64,000 nucleotides of DNA from the NCBI RefSeq assembly GCF_029525575.1, contig NZ_JAPDIA010000003.1, positions 1,356,214-1,420,213 of the forward strand, written 5' to 3'. Below are positions 39,531 through 50,140 of the stretch, piece by piece. The notes beneath the pieces are model-generated. The model searched no databases and had not been told where the DNA came from. It saw only the letters and a list, made by a program, of their open reading frames with translations. The DNA comes from Cohnella rhizosphaerae. GTDB lineage: Bacteria; Bacillota; Bacilli; Paenibacillales; Paenibacillaceae. The first letter of the stretch is position 1. Each line of letters starts with the position of its first letter. The translations under genes and the position numbers were made by a program.

Positions 39531-42500
39531 ATGAGCATAAGCACGAACAAACTATTCGCATTTACTCAAAAAAGCCGTCTGCAGCTTGCTTCTATGCGCG
39601 CTGGCGCTGGGCTATTGGCCGGCCGCCGGCAAAGCCGTCGCAAGCGGCGAAGAGGTACTGGTCGATTGGCTGAAGCAGGATATGGATACGGGGTTCGACA
39701 GCGGCGTCAGCCCGTTTGTGTACGATGCGAACGTAGCGGGCACCTCGCAGTCCGTGGTCCAGGTGAACGGCAACAACGCGGTCGAGTTCCGCGATGCTTC
39801 GCTGGGCTCGAACGCAGGCAGCTACTTTTACTATCAACTGTCGAGCGGAGCGCTTCTATCGCGGATCAACGCCATCTACTCGCTGCCGACCGGGACGGAG
39901 CCGGTGGAGTTCGTATACGAATACCGGCTCCGGCGCAGCGCGGCGAGCGACAAGCCGGTCAATGCGGACATTTACAGCCAGTTGCAATTCGGCAACTACG
40001 ACAACGTGCTGGTCCCGCGGTTCCCGGTGCCCGACAAGCAAACGATCACGGGAACCGCGGCCTATCTCAATACGACGCCGAACGAATTGAAGACGGTTAA
40101 CGATCACGATATCGCATCCTATCGGTTTCAGATCGTGCCGAACGGCGGGCAACGGCTCGTCAGCTCGATCAAGATCGCCTTTGGCGTCCGGGTCAACACC
40201 GGCGGCACGGACGAAGCGATCGTCGTCGACGATCTGGCCCTATACGAGGCAACGCACGACGCCGGCCTGGACACCGAGGCGCCGTCGTCGCCGACCGGCC
40301 TCGCTGCGGCTTCCAAGACCGATACGAGCGTCAATCTATCGTGGACGGCCTCGACGGACAACGTCGGCGTGAACCGCTACGACGTTTATCAGGACGGCCA
40401 GCTCGCCGGCTCCGCGCTCGGAACCGCGACGAGCTATAGCGTCATCGGCCTTACCCCTAACAAGACCTATCAATACACGCTCAAGGCGCGTGACGCGGCC
40501 GGCAACGCATCAACCCAGAGCGCTGCGCTGGCGGTAACGACCAACCCGTCTGCGTCGGGATTGCCGGAGCCGTTCGGCGACCGCGATGTCGGCACCGTCA
40601 ACGTAGCGGGCAGCGCGAGCTACGCGGCCGCAGACGAATCGTTCACGGTGAGAGCCTCGGGGGCAGACATCTGGGGGACGGACGATGCATTCCACTACGT
40701 ATACCGGCCATGGACGGGCGACGGCCAGATCGTGGCGCGCGTGGGCGAGATGACCAACACCGTCGCCTGGACCAAGGCAGGCGTCATGATCAGGGCCAAT
40801 ATAACGAGTCAATCCCCGCATGCCTTGATGGCGGTGTCACCGACGAACGGGGTTATTTTCGAGGATCGCCTGACGCAGGGAGGGGCCACGGTACTGACGT
40901 CGGGCACCAAGTCGCCGGCGCCTTATTGGGTGAAGCTGACGCGTGTCGGCAATTTCATCAGCGGCTATGAATCGTCCGACGGAATCACCTGGAATCTCAT
41001 CAAACGAGAGGCCGTCAACCTGCCCGAAACGGTATACATCGGCCTGGCGCTGACGAGCCACGACGCCAACAGGCTCAGCACGACGAAGTTCGACCACGTC
41101 GCAGTGGGCGAGGTTCCGCCGGCGGACACCAATTACGCGCCGTTCCCGGGCACGCTCGAGACGCGCAAGCAGTGGCTCTGGAACAAGACGAAGTCGATGT
41201 CCGAGATGGGCGGCGTGCCCAACATCGCGCAGATCGCAGCGCAGCTCGTGGACAATCAAAACGTCGCCGTCAATCTGCAGAAGCTCGACACGATGTTCCA
41301 GACCTACGACTGGGAGCAGTACAAGACGGTCAGCAAAATGTACGCGTACCTGCTCGCCGGAGACAAGATGGACAGTACGATGATCGGCCACGTGAAAAGC
41401 TACTTTGCGGGTTATGCGTACGCGAAGCTGCCGCAGACCGAGAATCTGCGGATGAGCAACTATACGGCGGGCTATCTGGTCGGCCAGCTGCTGCCCGACG
41501 TCGTCGACCTGAACGGCGCGTCCGGCGCCGCGCTGAAAAGCGCGAACCGGGCTAACATCGAGGAGATGCTCGATGCGGCGGTCCGCGGCGGCTGGGCGGA
41601 GTACGAGAGTCCGGAGTACACGTTCATGACGTATTTTTGCCTGAACGCGCTTTACCAGTATTCGGACGAACCGGACTTCAAGCAAAAGGTCAAGATGGCG
41701 ATGGACGTCATGTGGTTCGAATGGGCAAACGACTGGATCGACGGCAACTTCATCTCCAGCACGAGCCGGTCCAAGGGGGGACGCCACCTCCGCCAACGAC
41801 CCGACCTGGAGAGGCGCCGACCATACGCTGCTGTCCTGGATGTACTTCGGCGCGCATCGCGCGCAGCAGGGATTCGGAGACACGGACGCGGGCGTGCCGG
41901 GAGCCTACCGGCCGTTCCTGGAATACGTCGGGATGGTGCTCGCGCCTTCGATGAGCTATGCGCCGCCCGCGATGGCGGTTCGGATCGGACAGAAGACCGA
42001 CAAGGATTACGAGTCCCGCAAAACGAATCTGCAAAATTCCAGCGGGCGCGCCATGAACGTATACCGTCAAGCTTACGTGAAGCCGACCTGGGGTCTCGCC
42101 ACCGAGGTGACGTACAACCGGGTCGACAACTGGATCGAGAACATGCAGGCGGTGCTGCGCTGGCAGTCCGACAAGCCCGACAGTCTGTTCCGGATTAACG
42201 CGGACCAGGGCAACAGCCCGATAGGCAACTACGACCAGATCGAGAATCACCGGATCATGCAGGACGGCAAAACGGCGGTGGGCGTCTACAAATCGCTAAG
42301 CGGCGCCGGCGCGACCGACAATTACCTGAACGCCATGTTCCCGGATACGGGGTCGATCCTCGCGAAGGAAGAGCAGGGCGGCTGGGTGTTCGTTAAGACG
42401 GGTCCGATGTACTTCGCCTTCAAGATGATCAAGCCGTACGCCTGGTATACGCAGTCGCCGACCGATCCGTCCAACAAGGTCAAGACGACGACGCAGCTCC

Positions 42501-43730
42501 ATCCGACCGCGCAGCTGTCCTACAGCTACAACATCCTGCGCAGCCAGGCGGACAAAAACGGCTGGGTGCTGGAGACGGCGGGCGCCTCCGAATATGCCGA
42601 TTTCGCGGCGTTTAAAAATGCCGTACTGACGGGCACGACGGTCGACAGCTCGCATATCGACGAGAGCAATCCGCGGCTGATCTACACGAATCTGAGCGGC
42701 GATATGCTGGACATCACCTTCGACCGCGCCTCCGGCGCCTATGCCGGCACGCACAAGGTCAACGGCCAGCCGATCGACTATGCGTCGTTCAAGCTGTTCG
42801 ATACGCCATGGCTGCAGCAGGAACGCGGCTCGACGACGTTTACGGCAACCGAGAGCAATGAACGGCTGACCTACGACTTCGGCAGCTGGACGATCACGGC
42901 CAGCGATCCGACCGTGCAGGTGCCGGTCTCCGGCGTGGCGCTCGGCGCTTCGACGCTGACGGTAGGCGCGGGGAAAACCGCCGCGCTGACCGCGGTCGTC
43001 TCGCCCGCGAACGCCTCCAACAAAAACGTGCTGTGGAGCTCAAGCGCCCCGTCCGTCGCCACGGTCGGCGCCAGCGGCACGGTGACGGGCGTCGCGCCGG
43101 GCAGCGCCGTTATTACCGCGACGACGGAGGACGGTGCCTTTACGGCGACCGCCGCGGTCACCGTTACCGCCGAGCCGCTGTTCCAGGATACGTTTGCCGG
43201 GGGGCCTTGGCAATTGGGACCTGTTCGGCAGCACGGCCTGGGAGATTCAGGGCACCGGGCAGGCGGCCGTGCTGAAGGGCACGACGACGTCGACCGGTCC
43301 CCAACGGGCCGTGACCAAGACGTCCGCGCTGCCCTACAGTGCGACGAACTACACGATGACCTTCGGCGCCGAGTCCGATCGGTTCCGCACGCTTTTCCGG
43401 TATTCCTCGAGCACGAACTACTACTTCATGGAGTTTAAAAGCACGGACATCGTCGAGCTATGGAAATATGCGGGCAGCTCGACGCCGGCCCAGGTCGGGA
43501 CGACCGTCGATATCGGCAGCGTCATTCCGGGCTTCGATATGACGGCGCATCATGTGTATGAGATCAAGGTCGACGGCAGCGCGTTCAAGCTGTCGATCGA
43601 CGGCGCGACGGTGACGACGTTCACGGACGCTTCGCTGACCGCGGGCGGCATCGGATTTTCCGTCAAGGGAGCGGGCGCGACGCCCGTGCAGCTGCTCGTG
43701 GACGACGTGACGGTCATGCCGAACGTGTAA
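39531..43730 (+). CDS. Large secreted modular protein, putative polysaccharide lyase or hydrolase (three frame breaks)
   Basis: Repaired protein of about 1398 residues with AGGAGG before the ATG. The A6 run at 39568-39573 breaks the frame inside the signal peptide (repair gives 'TQKAVCSLLLCALALGYW'); further breaks are G6 at 41775-41780 and G6 at 43199-43204. Order: signal; beta domain to ~220; fibronectin type III (~240-335, 'APSSPTGLAAASKTDTSVNL'); DUF1349-like beta-sandwich (~345-520); helical domain ~530-870 ('TRKQWLWNKTKSMSEMGG', 'WAEYESPEYTFMTYFCLNAL') with an alpha/alpha-toroid look, followed by a beta-rich part; Big2-like Ig domain (~1125-1210, 'VSGVALGASTLTVGAGKTAA'); and a C-terminal LamG-like module. 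The helical domain is the candidate catalytic unit, but I do not recognise a named family. Confidence 0.72.
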
Positions 43731-43799
43731 TGCAGCAGCGATCCGCCGCCGCTTGAACGTGTCAAGACGCGGCGCGCGGATATCGGTTCGCAACGGAGC

Positions 43800-43838
43800 C
43801 AGCATGCCGTCGACGCGCAGCGCGCCGGGGGCATGCTG
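43800..43838 (+). other. Hairpin between the secreted enzyme and alpha-galactosidase genes
   Basis: CAGCATGCC / GGCATGCTG arms around a GC-rich loop of about 21 bp. No T-run follows, so it is more likely an mRNA-stability or pausing element than a terminator; read-through into the next gene is expected. Confidence 0.4.
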
Positions 43839-43896
43839 CAATGCCGTTGCGGCTTGATTTACGAACTCATTTATCCATAGCGGAGGTTCTTGTCTT

Positions 43897-45676
43897 ATGC
43901 GGCAAACGCAAAACGAAAGCAGACTTCAGTACCGTATATCCGGCGCGGACGACCGGTTCACCGCCACGCTTGCCGTCGAGGTGCAAGAGGCGGGCGTCGA
44001 GCTCGTGCATCTGAAAATATCGGCGGACCGACCGGGCATCCCGCCGGCGATCCGGTTGTCCTGGGAGCGCCCGATCGTCGACGTCCAGGGCGTCTGGCAC
44101 CCGAACGGCTACCGGAACCGCGGGCTGTCGCCGGACTGGTTCGCCGGCTACCGCAGCAATGCCGCGAGCTCCGCGCCGGTCGTCTGTCTGTTCGGCGGGG
44201 ACGGACGGAGCCGCATGACGTTCGCTTTTTCCGATACGCTGAACCCCGTCGTCTGCAAGGCGGGCGTCCACGAAGAAACGGCCGAATTCCACTGCTCGGT
44301 ATCGCTGTTCGAGGAGCCGGGCGCCCCGCTGGACCGCTACGAGGCGACGCTGCGGGTGGATCTGCGCGAGCTGCCTTACTATGACAGCCTGAACGAAGTG
44401 CGGCGATGGTGGAGCGGGCTTCCCGGCCTTGCCCCTTCGCCGGTGCCCGCGGCGGCGCGCGAGCCGATGTACTCGACCTGGTACAGCCTGCATCAACAGC
44501 TGACGCCCGAAGCGATCGAGACGCAATGCCGCGAGGCCGCGGCGCTGGGCTGCGGGACCGTAATTGTGGACGACGGCTGGCAGACGGCGAACAACGAGCG
44601 CGGGTACGCGTATTGCGGCGACTGGGAGGCTTGCGCGGAGAAGATGCCGGACATGGCGGCCCATATCGAGCGCATTCATGCGCTGGGGATGAAGTACTTG
44701 CTGTGGTATTCCGTGCCGTTCGTCGGCGTGCACAGCCGGGCGTGGACGCGGTTCGGCGGCAAAATGCTGTATACGGTCGAGGAGCGCGGCTGGGGCATCG
44801 TCGATCCGCGGTTCCCCGAGGTGCGCGAGTACTTGATCGGCATCTACGAACGGGCGATGCGCGAGTGGAAGCTCGACGGCTTCAAGCTCGACTTCGTCGA
44901 CAGCTTCAACCTGCCCGCGGACCGCAAGCTCGCGTTCGGGGACGGACGCGACTTCGATGCCGTGCCTGAGGCCGTCGACCGCCTCATGTCGGATATTATG
45001 GCGAGGCTCTCCGCGATCGATCCGGACGTGATGATCGAGTTCCGCCAAGCCTACGTTGGCCCCTATATGCGCAAGTACGGCAATATGTTCAGGGCGGCGG
45101 ACTGTCCGAACGACGCGGTCGAGAACCGCTTGCGGACGCTGGATATTCGTCTGCTGTGCGGAGAGACGGCGGCCCATGCCGACATGCTCATGTGGCATCC
45201 CGACGAGCCGGCCGAGAGCGCGGCGCTGCAGCTGATCAACGTACTGTTCGCTGTGCCTCAAATATCCGTGCGGCTCGACCGCTTGCCGGCGGCGCAAGCG
45301 GAGATGGTCGCTTATCTGCTCGCCTTCTGGAAAGAACACCGGAAAGTCCTGCTCGACGGACATTTGGAGCCGCATCAACCCGAACTGTTGTATCCGCTCG
45401 TCGTTGCGTCTAACGCATCCAAGTTACTAGCTGCCGTCTATCAGCCTCGCACGATCGTTCCGCTGAACCGGGAGCTGCCGCGGACGGTCATCCTCGTCAA
45501 CGGCACGCGTGCCGAAGGCGTATATGTCGAGACGACTGGGGAGCAGGGAGAATGGAACTTGGAAATTCGGGATTGCCGCGGGGGGAACGGTGAAGCGCTC
45601 GGTGTTCGTGCTGCATGCCGGGGTCTGTCTGGTGAACGTGCCGCCGGCCGGCAACGCGACATTGAAGAGGAGGTAG
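43897..45676 (+). CDS. Alpha-galactosidase, GH36 family (one frame break)
   Basis: Repaired protein of about 592 residues, no signal peptide, so cytoplasmic. An N-terminal beta-sandwich (1-~175) precedes a TIM-barrel with 'MYSTWYSLHQQLT', 'TVIVDDGWQT', the candidate nucleophile D332 in 'DGFKLDFVDSF' and the candidate acid/base D402 in 'FRAADCPND'. The C-terminal sandwich is restored by dropping one G of the G6 run at 45580-45585, giving an end at TAG 45674-45676. GGAGG precedes the ATG. It probably removes alpha-galactosyl groups from imported oligosaccharides. The break affects only the last ~30 residues, so even the broken form would retain the catalytic domain. Confidence 0.85.
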
Positions 45677-45799
45677 GGGGGAGGTTGCGCGAGTGGCGCC
45701 CAGGGTCTGCCGTCGGCTGCAGACCGGACCCTAGGCGGACAAGCGACGGCGTGGCGGGGATGCAGACTGCGTGAACGAAGCGGGCGTTGGCGGCACGCT

Positions 45800-46003
45800 A
45801 ATCGCAACGTTAGTGGACCCAGGAGCCGTTATTTACTCGAAAGTAACGATAATCGGCGGGGTTGCGGACCCAGGGGACGTTAGTGCGGCTACTTAGGCGG
45901 GAATCGGGGCGTTCGTGCGCCAATAACGGATCTGTGGTCCGCAGCGAACGGTAATCGGCACGTTTTCGGCCAAATAGCGGATCCTGAGTCCGCGGCATTC
46001 GCC
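45800..46003. repeat. Array 4a: four degenerate 51-bp units
   Basis: AATCG recurs at 45800, 45851, 45902 and 45953, exactly 51 bp apart. Other shared points keep the same step, for example GTGGACCCAGG (45813) and GCGGACCCAGG (45864). The units are much more diverged than those of the other arrays. One contains a short hairpin, TTTACT-CGA-AAGTAA, carrying the AAAGTAAC seen in array 5. Confidence 0.7.
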
Positions 46004-46153
46004 ACTGCGCGGCACCCGCCGTTGCGCGGCACCGGCCATTCCGCGGCCCCCGCCATTCCGCGGCCCCCGCCGTTGCGCGGCATCCGCCGTTGCGCGGCAC
46101 GCGCCGTTGCATGGCACGCGCCGTTCCATGCCACGCGCCGTTCCGCGCCACTC
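46001..46153. repeat. Array 4b: nine tandem 17-bp units
   Basis: Units of the type GCCGTTGCGCGGCACGC start at 46001, 46018, 46035, 46052, 46069, 46086, 46103, 46120 and 46137, with exact 17-bp steps and one to four changes each. Seventeen is one third of the 51-bp period that immediately precedes it. Very GC-rich (CGCGGC/GCCGCG can pair). The stretch 45677-45799 upstream holds no gene. Together with array 4a it fills the gap between the alpha-galactosidase gene and the third transporter operon. Confidence 0.85.
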
Positions 46154-46261
46154 CCCGCGCCTCGCAACCGTGGCCTCCCCCCGCGACAATGCGACTTTTC
46201 ACCGGGTATATCGTTCTCCGCTCCGGTGTTCCGTGCCGATCCGATCCGCTAAACTGGCTAC

Positions 46262-46275
46262 TGTAAGCACTTTCA
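46262..46275 (+). promoter_or_regulatory. cre-like site upstream of the third transporter operon
   Basis: TGTAAGCACTTTCA fits TGWAANCGNTNWCA with a single central mismatch (A for G). It lies 55 bp before the permease ATG at 46331 and 110 bp after array 4b. Confidence 0.6.
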
Positions 46276-46330
46276 AAGCGGAGGTGCGCCACATACAGAG
46301 AGACAGAGTGAAGGATAGGAGGCTTACCGC

Positions 46331-47393
46331 ATGGAGCTCGCAAAACCCGGCACAGCCGCGCGCACGCCGAACGGATCGTCCGCAGACACGCCATCCGTCG
46401 CCGCCGAGGAGCCGATTCCCGGCAAAAAAGACAGGCACGCCGCCCGGCACGACTTTAGGTCGAACGGCGCGAACGCGGCCGAAGGCGGGGCCCAGGTTCC
46501 GCCGCATCTGGAAGTTCAAGCTGCTGTACGTGCTGCTGCTTCCCGCGCTGCTGTGGGTGCTCGTCTTCGACTACCTGCCGCTGTACGGCGTCAGCATCGC
46601 CTTTATGGACTACAACGTCATCCAGGGCTTCTCGGGCAGCCACTGGGCGGGGCTCAAGCACTTCCGCGCGCTGTTCGAGTCGGAGATGTTCGTCCACGCG
46701 TTCAAGAACACGCTGCTCATCAGCCTGTACAAGATGATCAGCGGCTTCATCGCCCCGATCCTGCTGGCGCTCGCGCTTAACGAGATCCGGACGCGCTGGT
46801 TCAAGAAGACGCTGCAAACCGCGGTGTACCTGCCGAGATTCGTATCGTGGGTCGTCTACGGCGGCATCATCACGCTGCTGCTGTCCCCGGAGACCGGCAT
46901 CGTCAACAAAATCATCGCCCTCTTCGGCGGCACGCCCGCGTACCTGCTCGTCGAGCCCGCATACTTCCGCACGATCCTCGTCGTTACCGACGCGATGAAA
47001 GAAATGGGCTGGGCCGCCATCATCTACATCGCCGCGATCGCCGGCCTGAACCCCGAAGTGTACGAAGCGGCCGTCGTCGACGGCGCCACGCGCTTCAAGC
47101 GGATCGTGCACGTCACGCTGCCGGGCATCGCCTCCACGATCATCGTCATCTTCATCCTGAGAGTCGGATTCGTCATGAGCGCCGGATTGGACCAGGTCAT
47201 CAACCTGTACAACCCGATGGTGTTCGAAGTGGGGGACATCCTCGACACCTATATTTACCGCATCGGCATCGAGCAGTTCAACCTCAGTCTGGCCGCCGCC
47301 GCCGACGTGATCAAGGGCGTCATCGGTCTGGCGCTGGTGCTGGCCGCCAATCGCATCGCCAAGCGGATCGATCCCGATTCCGGCATTTTCTGA
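46331..47393 (+). CDS. ABC sugar transporter permease, LplB type (one frame break)
   Basis: Repaired protein of about 353 residues. The ATG at 46331 has GGATAGGAGG 8 bp upstream. A hydrophilic tail of about 55 residues precedes the first membrane helix ('LLYVLLLPALLWVLVFDYLP'). The frame breaks in this tail at the G4 run 46487-46490; repair gives 'GGPRFRRIWKFKLLYVLLL'. EAA loop 'EAAVVDGATRFKRIVHVTLP'; C-terminus 'RIAKRIDPDSGIF'. First gene of the third CUT1-type importer. Confidence 0.87.
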
Positions 47394-47411
47394 CGAAGGA
47401 GAAGACGACAG

Positions 47412-48288
47412 ATGAAGCTCACTAGAGGCGAATCCGCCTTCGCGACGACCAACTACATCGTACTCACGCTGCTCACGCTGGTGATCGTGCTCCCGTTCTG
47501 GTACGTCATCACGGTATCGATCACGCCCTACTCCGAATTCAGCGCCAAGGACGGCATGGTCCTGTTCCCGACGTCCTTCAGCTTCGAATACTACGCTTAT
47601 CTGCTAAAAAAAAGGCTCGCTAATCTACCACGCCTACGGCAATACGATCCGCAATACGGTCGCGGGCGTGCTGCTCGCCCTGTTCCTGACGACGACCGTC
47701 GCCTACGCGCTTGCCGAGAAAAGGCTGCCGGGCCGTAAGGGCATCATCCTGATCTTCGTGTTCACGATGCTGTTCAAGGGCGGCATGATCCCCACCTACA
47801 TTACGATCCAGCAGCTCGGCCTGCTGAACACGAACTACGTGCTCATCCTCGTGATGGCGTTCAGCGCCTTCAACATGATTATTATGAAGTCGTTTTTCGA
47901 GAGCATCCCCGAGAGCTTGAGAGAATCGGCGTCCCTCGACGGCGCCTCGGAGTTCCGCATCCTGCGGCAGATCATTCTCCCGCTCTCGATGCCCGCCATC
48001 GCGTCCGTCGGCCTGCTCTACATGGTCGTCTACTGGAACGACTTCTTCAGCGCCATGCTCTACGTCTCGGACTGGAACAAGGCGCCGGTGCAGCTCGTGC
48101 TTCGCTCGATCATCGCGAGCTCCAGCCTGCCGCCCGAGCTGCTCGAGACCGCGGGGCGCACGCCGCCGCCGACGGTCGGCATCCAGATGGCCGCCATCGT
48201 CATCGTCGCGCTGCCCATGCTGATCATCTATCCGCTCATTCAGCGGTACTTCGATCAGGGCATGATGGTCGGCTCGGTCAAAGGGTAG
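47412..48288 (+). CDS. ABC sugar transporter permease, YtcP/AraQ type (one frame break)
   Basis: Repaired protein of about 291 residues. The A8 run at 47606-47613 has one A too many; repair gives 'YLLKKGSLIYHAYGNTIRNT'. Six membrane helices from 'TNYIVLTLLTLVIVLPFWYV'; EAA loop 'ESASLDGASEFRILRQIILP'; ending 'QRYFDQGMMVGSVKG'. The gap to the preceding permease is 18 bp. An A8 run is also a good site for polymerase slippage, so some full-length protein could be made even if the extra A were real. Confidence 0.87.
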
Positions 48289-48375
48289 GACGGTCGCAAG
48301 CGCGCGGCGGGGCACTCACTTCGGTTTATCCCCCAAGGGTAAATATACAGCTCATTATTAGGAGGTCACTTGAAC

Positions 48376-50055
48376 ATGTCTCATCAGAAAAAGAAAAAGA
48401 CGATCGGCCTGGCATCCGCCGTCCTCGTCGGCACGCTCGCCGTCGCGGGCTGCAGCAACGGCAATGGCGACAAAGGCGCCGCCTCGGAGAGTGCGTCAGC
48501 GCCGGCATCTTCATCTTCATCGGCCACGGCATCCGCTAGCGCATCGCCGTCCGGTTCCGCAAGCGCGTCGACGGAGCCCTACACGCTCAAGTGGCTGAAG
48601 GCGCAGGACATCTCTGTCCCGTACGACCCGGAGAACGACGTCGTCAAGCAGGCGATCGAGCAGAAGCTGAACGTCAAGATCGACGCCGAGATGGTCGACG
48701 TCCAGCAGTACAAGACGAAGCTGAACCTCAAGATGTCCAGCGAGGACATTCCCGACGTCGTGCGGATCGACTTCGCCGACGACTTCCAGAAGTACGCGCC
48801 GCTCGGCGCCTTCGTCGACCTGACCGACCTGATCAACGAGCAGGACACGCCGAACATCATGCGCGAAGTACCGCCCGAAGTATTCGAGCAGGCCAAGGTG
48901 AACGGACGTATCTACGGCATTCCGTATCAGGGCGGACCGGGCGCCGGCTACCGCTGGGATCTCGTCATGCGCAAGGATTACCTGGAGGCCGCGGGCGCAT
49001 CGGTGCCCAAGACGCTCGACGAGTACTACAACCTGCTGAAGAAGATTAAAGCGGATCGCCCGGACGTCATCCCGCTGGGCGGCTACACGGCGCAGATCGG
49101 CCAGGTGAAGTTCGCCAACAACTCCTTCGACCATATCTTCGGCGCTTTCGGCGTGACGCCGGGCTACTTCACCGAGACGGACGGCAAGTTCAGCAACTAC
49201 GACATCGATCCGAGAATGAAGGACGCCTTGCTGTTCCTGCAAAAGATGTACAAGGAAGGCCTGATCGACAAGGAATTCGCCACGATCAAGGAAGAGCAGC
49301 TCCGCGCCAAGCTCTACAGCGGCAAGCTGTTCTCGTGGATGGGCTGGTGGTCCACGGCGAGCGACTACGATACGCAGGTCGAGACGAGCGAGCTGATCAA
49401 GAGCAAGAAGCTCGGCGCGAACGAGAAGCTTCCCGACCAATCCAAGGATCCGTTCAAGTATCTGTCGCTGACCGGCTCGCTGACGGGCGCGGACGGCAAG
49501 GCGGTCGCGCCGGCAGGCGCACCGTTCTCCCAGATGACGGCGATTAGCGCCAAGACGAAGGATCCGAAGAAGGTGCTGTCCATCATCGAGGAATCGCTGT
49601 CTCCAGAGAATCAGATGCTGACCGTCTGGGGGATCGAAGGCGAGGACTACAAGATCGAGAACGGCAAGATGGCGATCGTAACCGACGCGGTCGATCCGGC
49701 GACGAAGCTGGATAAGAACGGCCACTACCGCTCCATACAGAGCTATTTGTTCGCGCCGGGCCTGAACGGCTGGCCGCGTTACCTCGAGTCGCTGCCGCTC
49801 CGCCCTTCCCAGGCGCTCGACGTCGCGATCAACAACCCGAACCAGATCACCGACGCGTCCAACTACCTCGACTCTCCGACCAAGGTCGCCAAGCTCGTCG
49901 AGCTCGATACGATGCGCGACTCGGTGTTCACGCAGATCATCATGGGCGGGGATATCAAGAAGTTCGACGACTTCGTCGAGAAGTGGAAGTCCCAGGGCGG
50001 CACGCAGATCCTAAGCGAGCTTGAAGCGTCCTTCCAGAAGAAAGCAGGCAAATAA
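48376..50055 (+). CDS. Sugar-binding lipoprotein of ABC importer (LipO/YtcQ type)
   Basis: Intact 559-residue lipoprotein. ATG 48376 is preferred to TTG 48370 on spacing from AGGAGGT (9 bp against 3 bp). Lipobox Cys26 ('LAVAGC'), then a Ser/Ala-rich linker of about 45 residues. Body motifs: 'WLKAQDISVPYDPENDVVKQ', 'VNGRIYGIPYQGGPGAGYRW', 'LFSWMGWWSTASDYDTQVET'. Completes the third importer with the two permeases before it. Ligand unknown; the adjacent SLH enzyme, kinase and GH105 hydrolase suggest a pectin- or other uronate-derived oligosaccharide. Confidence 0.92.
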   Translation: MSHQKKKKTIGLASAVLVGTLAVAGCSNGNGDKGAASESASAPASSSSSATASASASPSGSASASTEPYTLKWLKAQDISVPYDPENDVVKQAIEQKLNVKIDAEMVDVQQYKTKLNLKMSSEDIPDVVRIDFADDFQKYAPLGAFVDLTDLINEQDTPNIMREVPPEVFEQAKVNGRIYGIPYQGGPGAGYRWDLVMRKDYLEAAGASVPKTLDEYYNLLKKIKADRPDVIPLGGYTAQIGQVKFANNSFDHIFGAFGVTPGYFTETDGKFSNYDIDPRMKDALLFLQKMYKEGLIDKEFATIKEEQLRAKLYSGKLFSWMGWWSTASDYDTQVETSELIKSKKLGANEKLPDQSKDPFKYLSLTGSLTGADGKAVAPAGAPFSQMTAISAKTKDPKKVLSIIEESLSPENQMLTVWGIEGEDYKIENGKMAIVTDAVDPATKLDKNGHYRSIQSYLFAPGLNGWPRYLESLPLRPSQALDVAINNPNQITDASNYLDSPTKVAKLVELDTMRDSVFTQIIMGGDIKKFDDFVEKWKSQGGTQILSELEASFQKKAGK

Positions 50056-50071
50056 CAGCCGTTTGATCCGA

Positions 50072-50110
50072 AAGTCTCCCGCCTTCGCCAGCCGATGCCG
50101 CGGGAGGCTT
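50072..50110 (+). other. Strong hairpin between lipoprotein and SLH enzyme genes
   Basis: An 11-pair stem, AAGTCTCCCGC / GCGGGAGGCTT, with one T-G wobble and a 17-bp loop. Only a weak T-poor stretch (TAACTCTT) follows. It could be a partial terminator or an mRNA stabiliser that lets the lipoprotein be made in excess over the giant enzyme. Confidence 0.5.
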
Positions 50111-50140
50111 TAACTCTTGCCGAAGAAGGTGGTTGGACGA

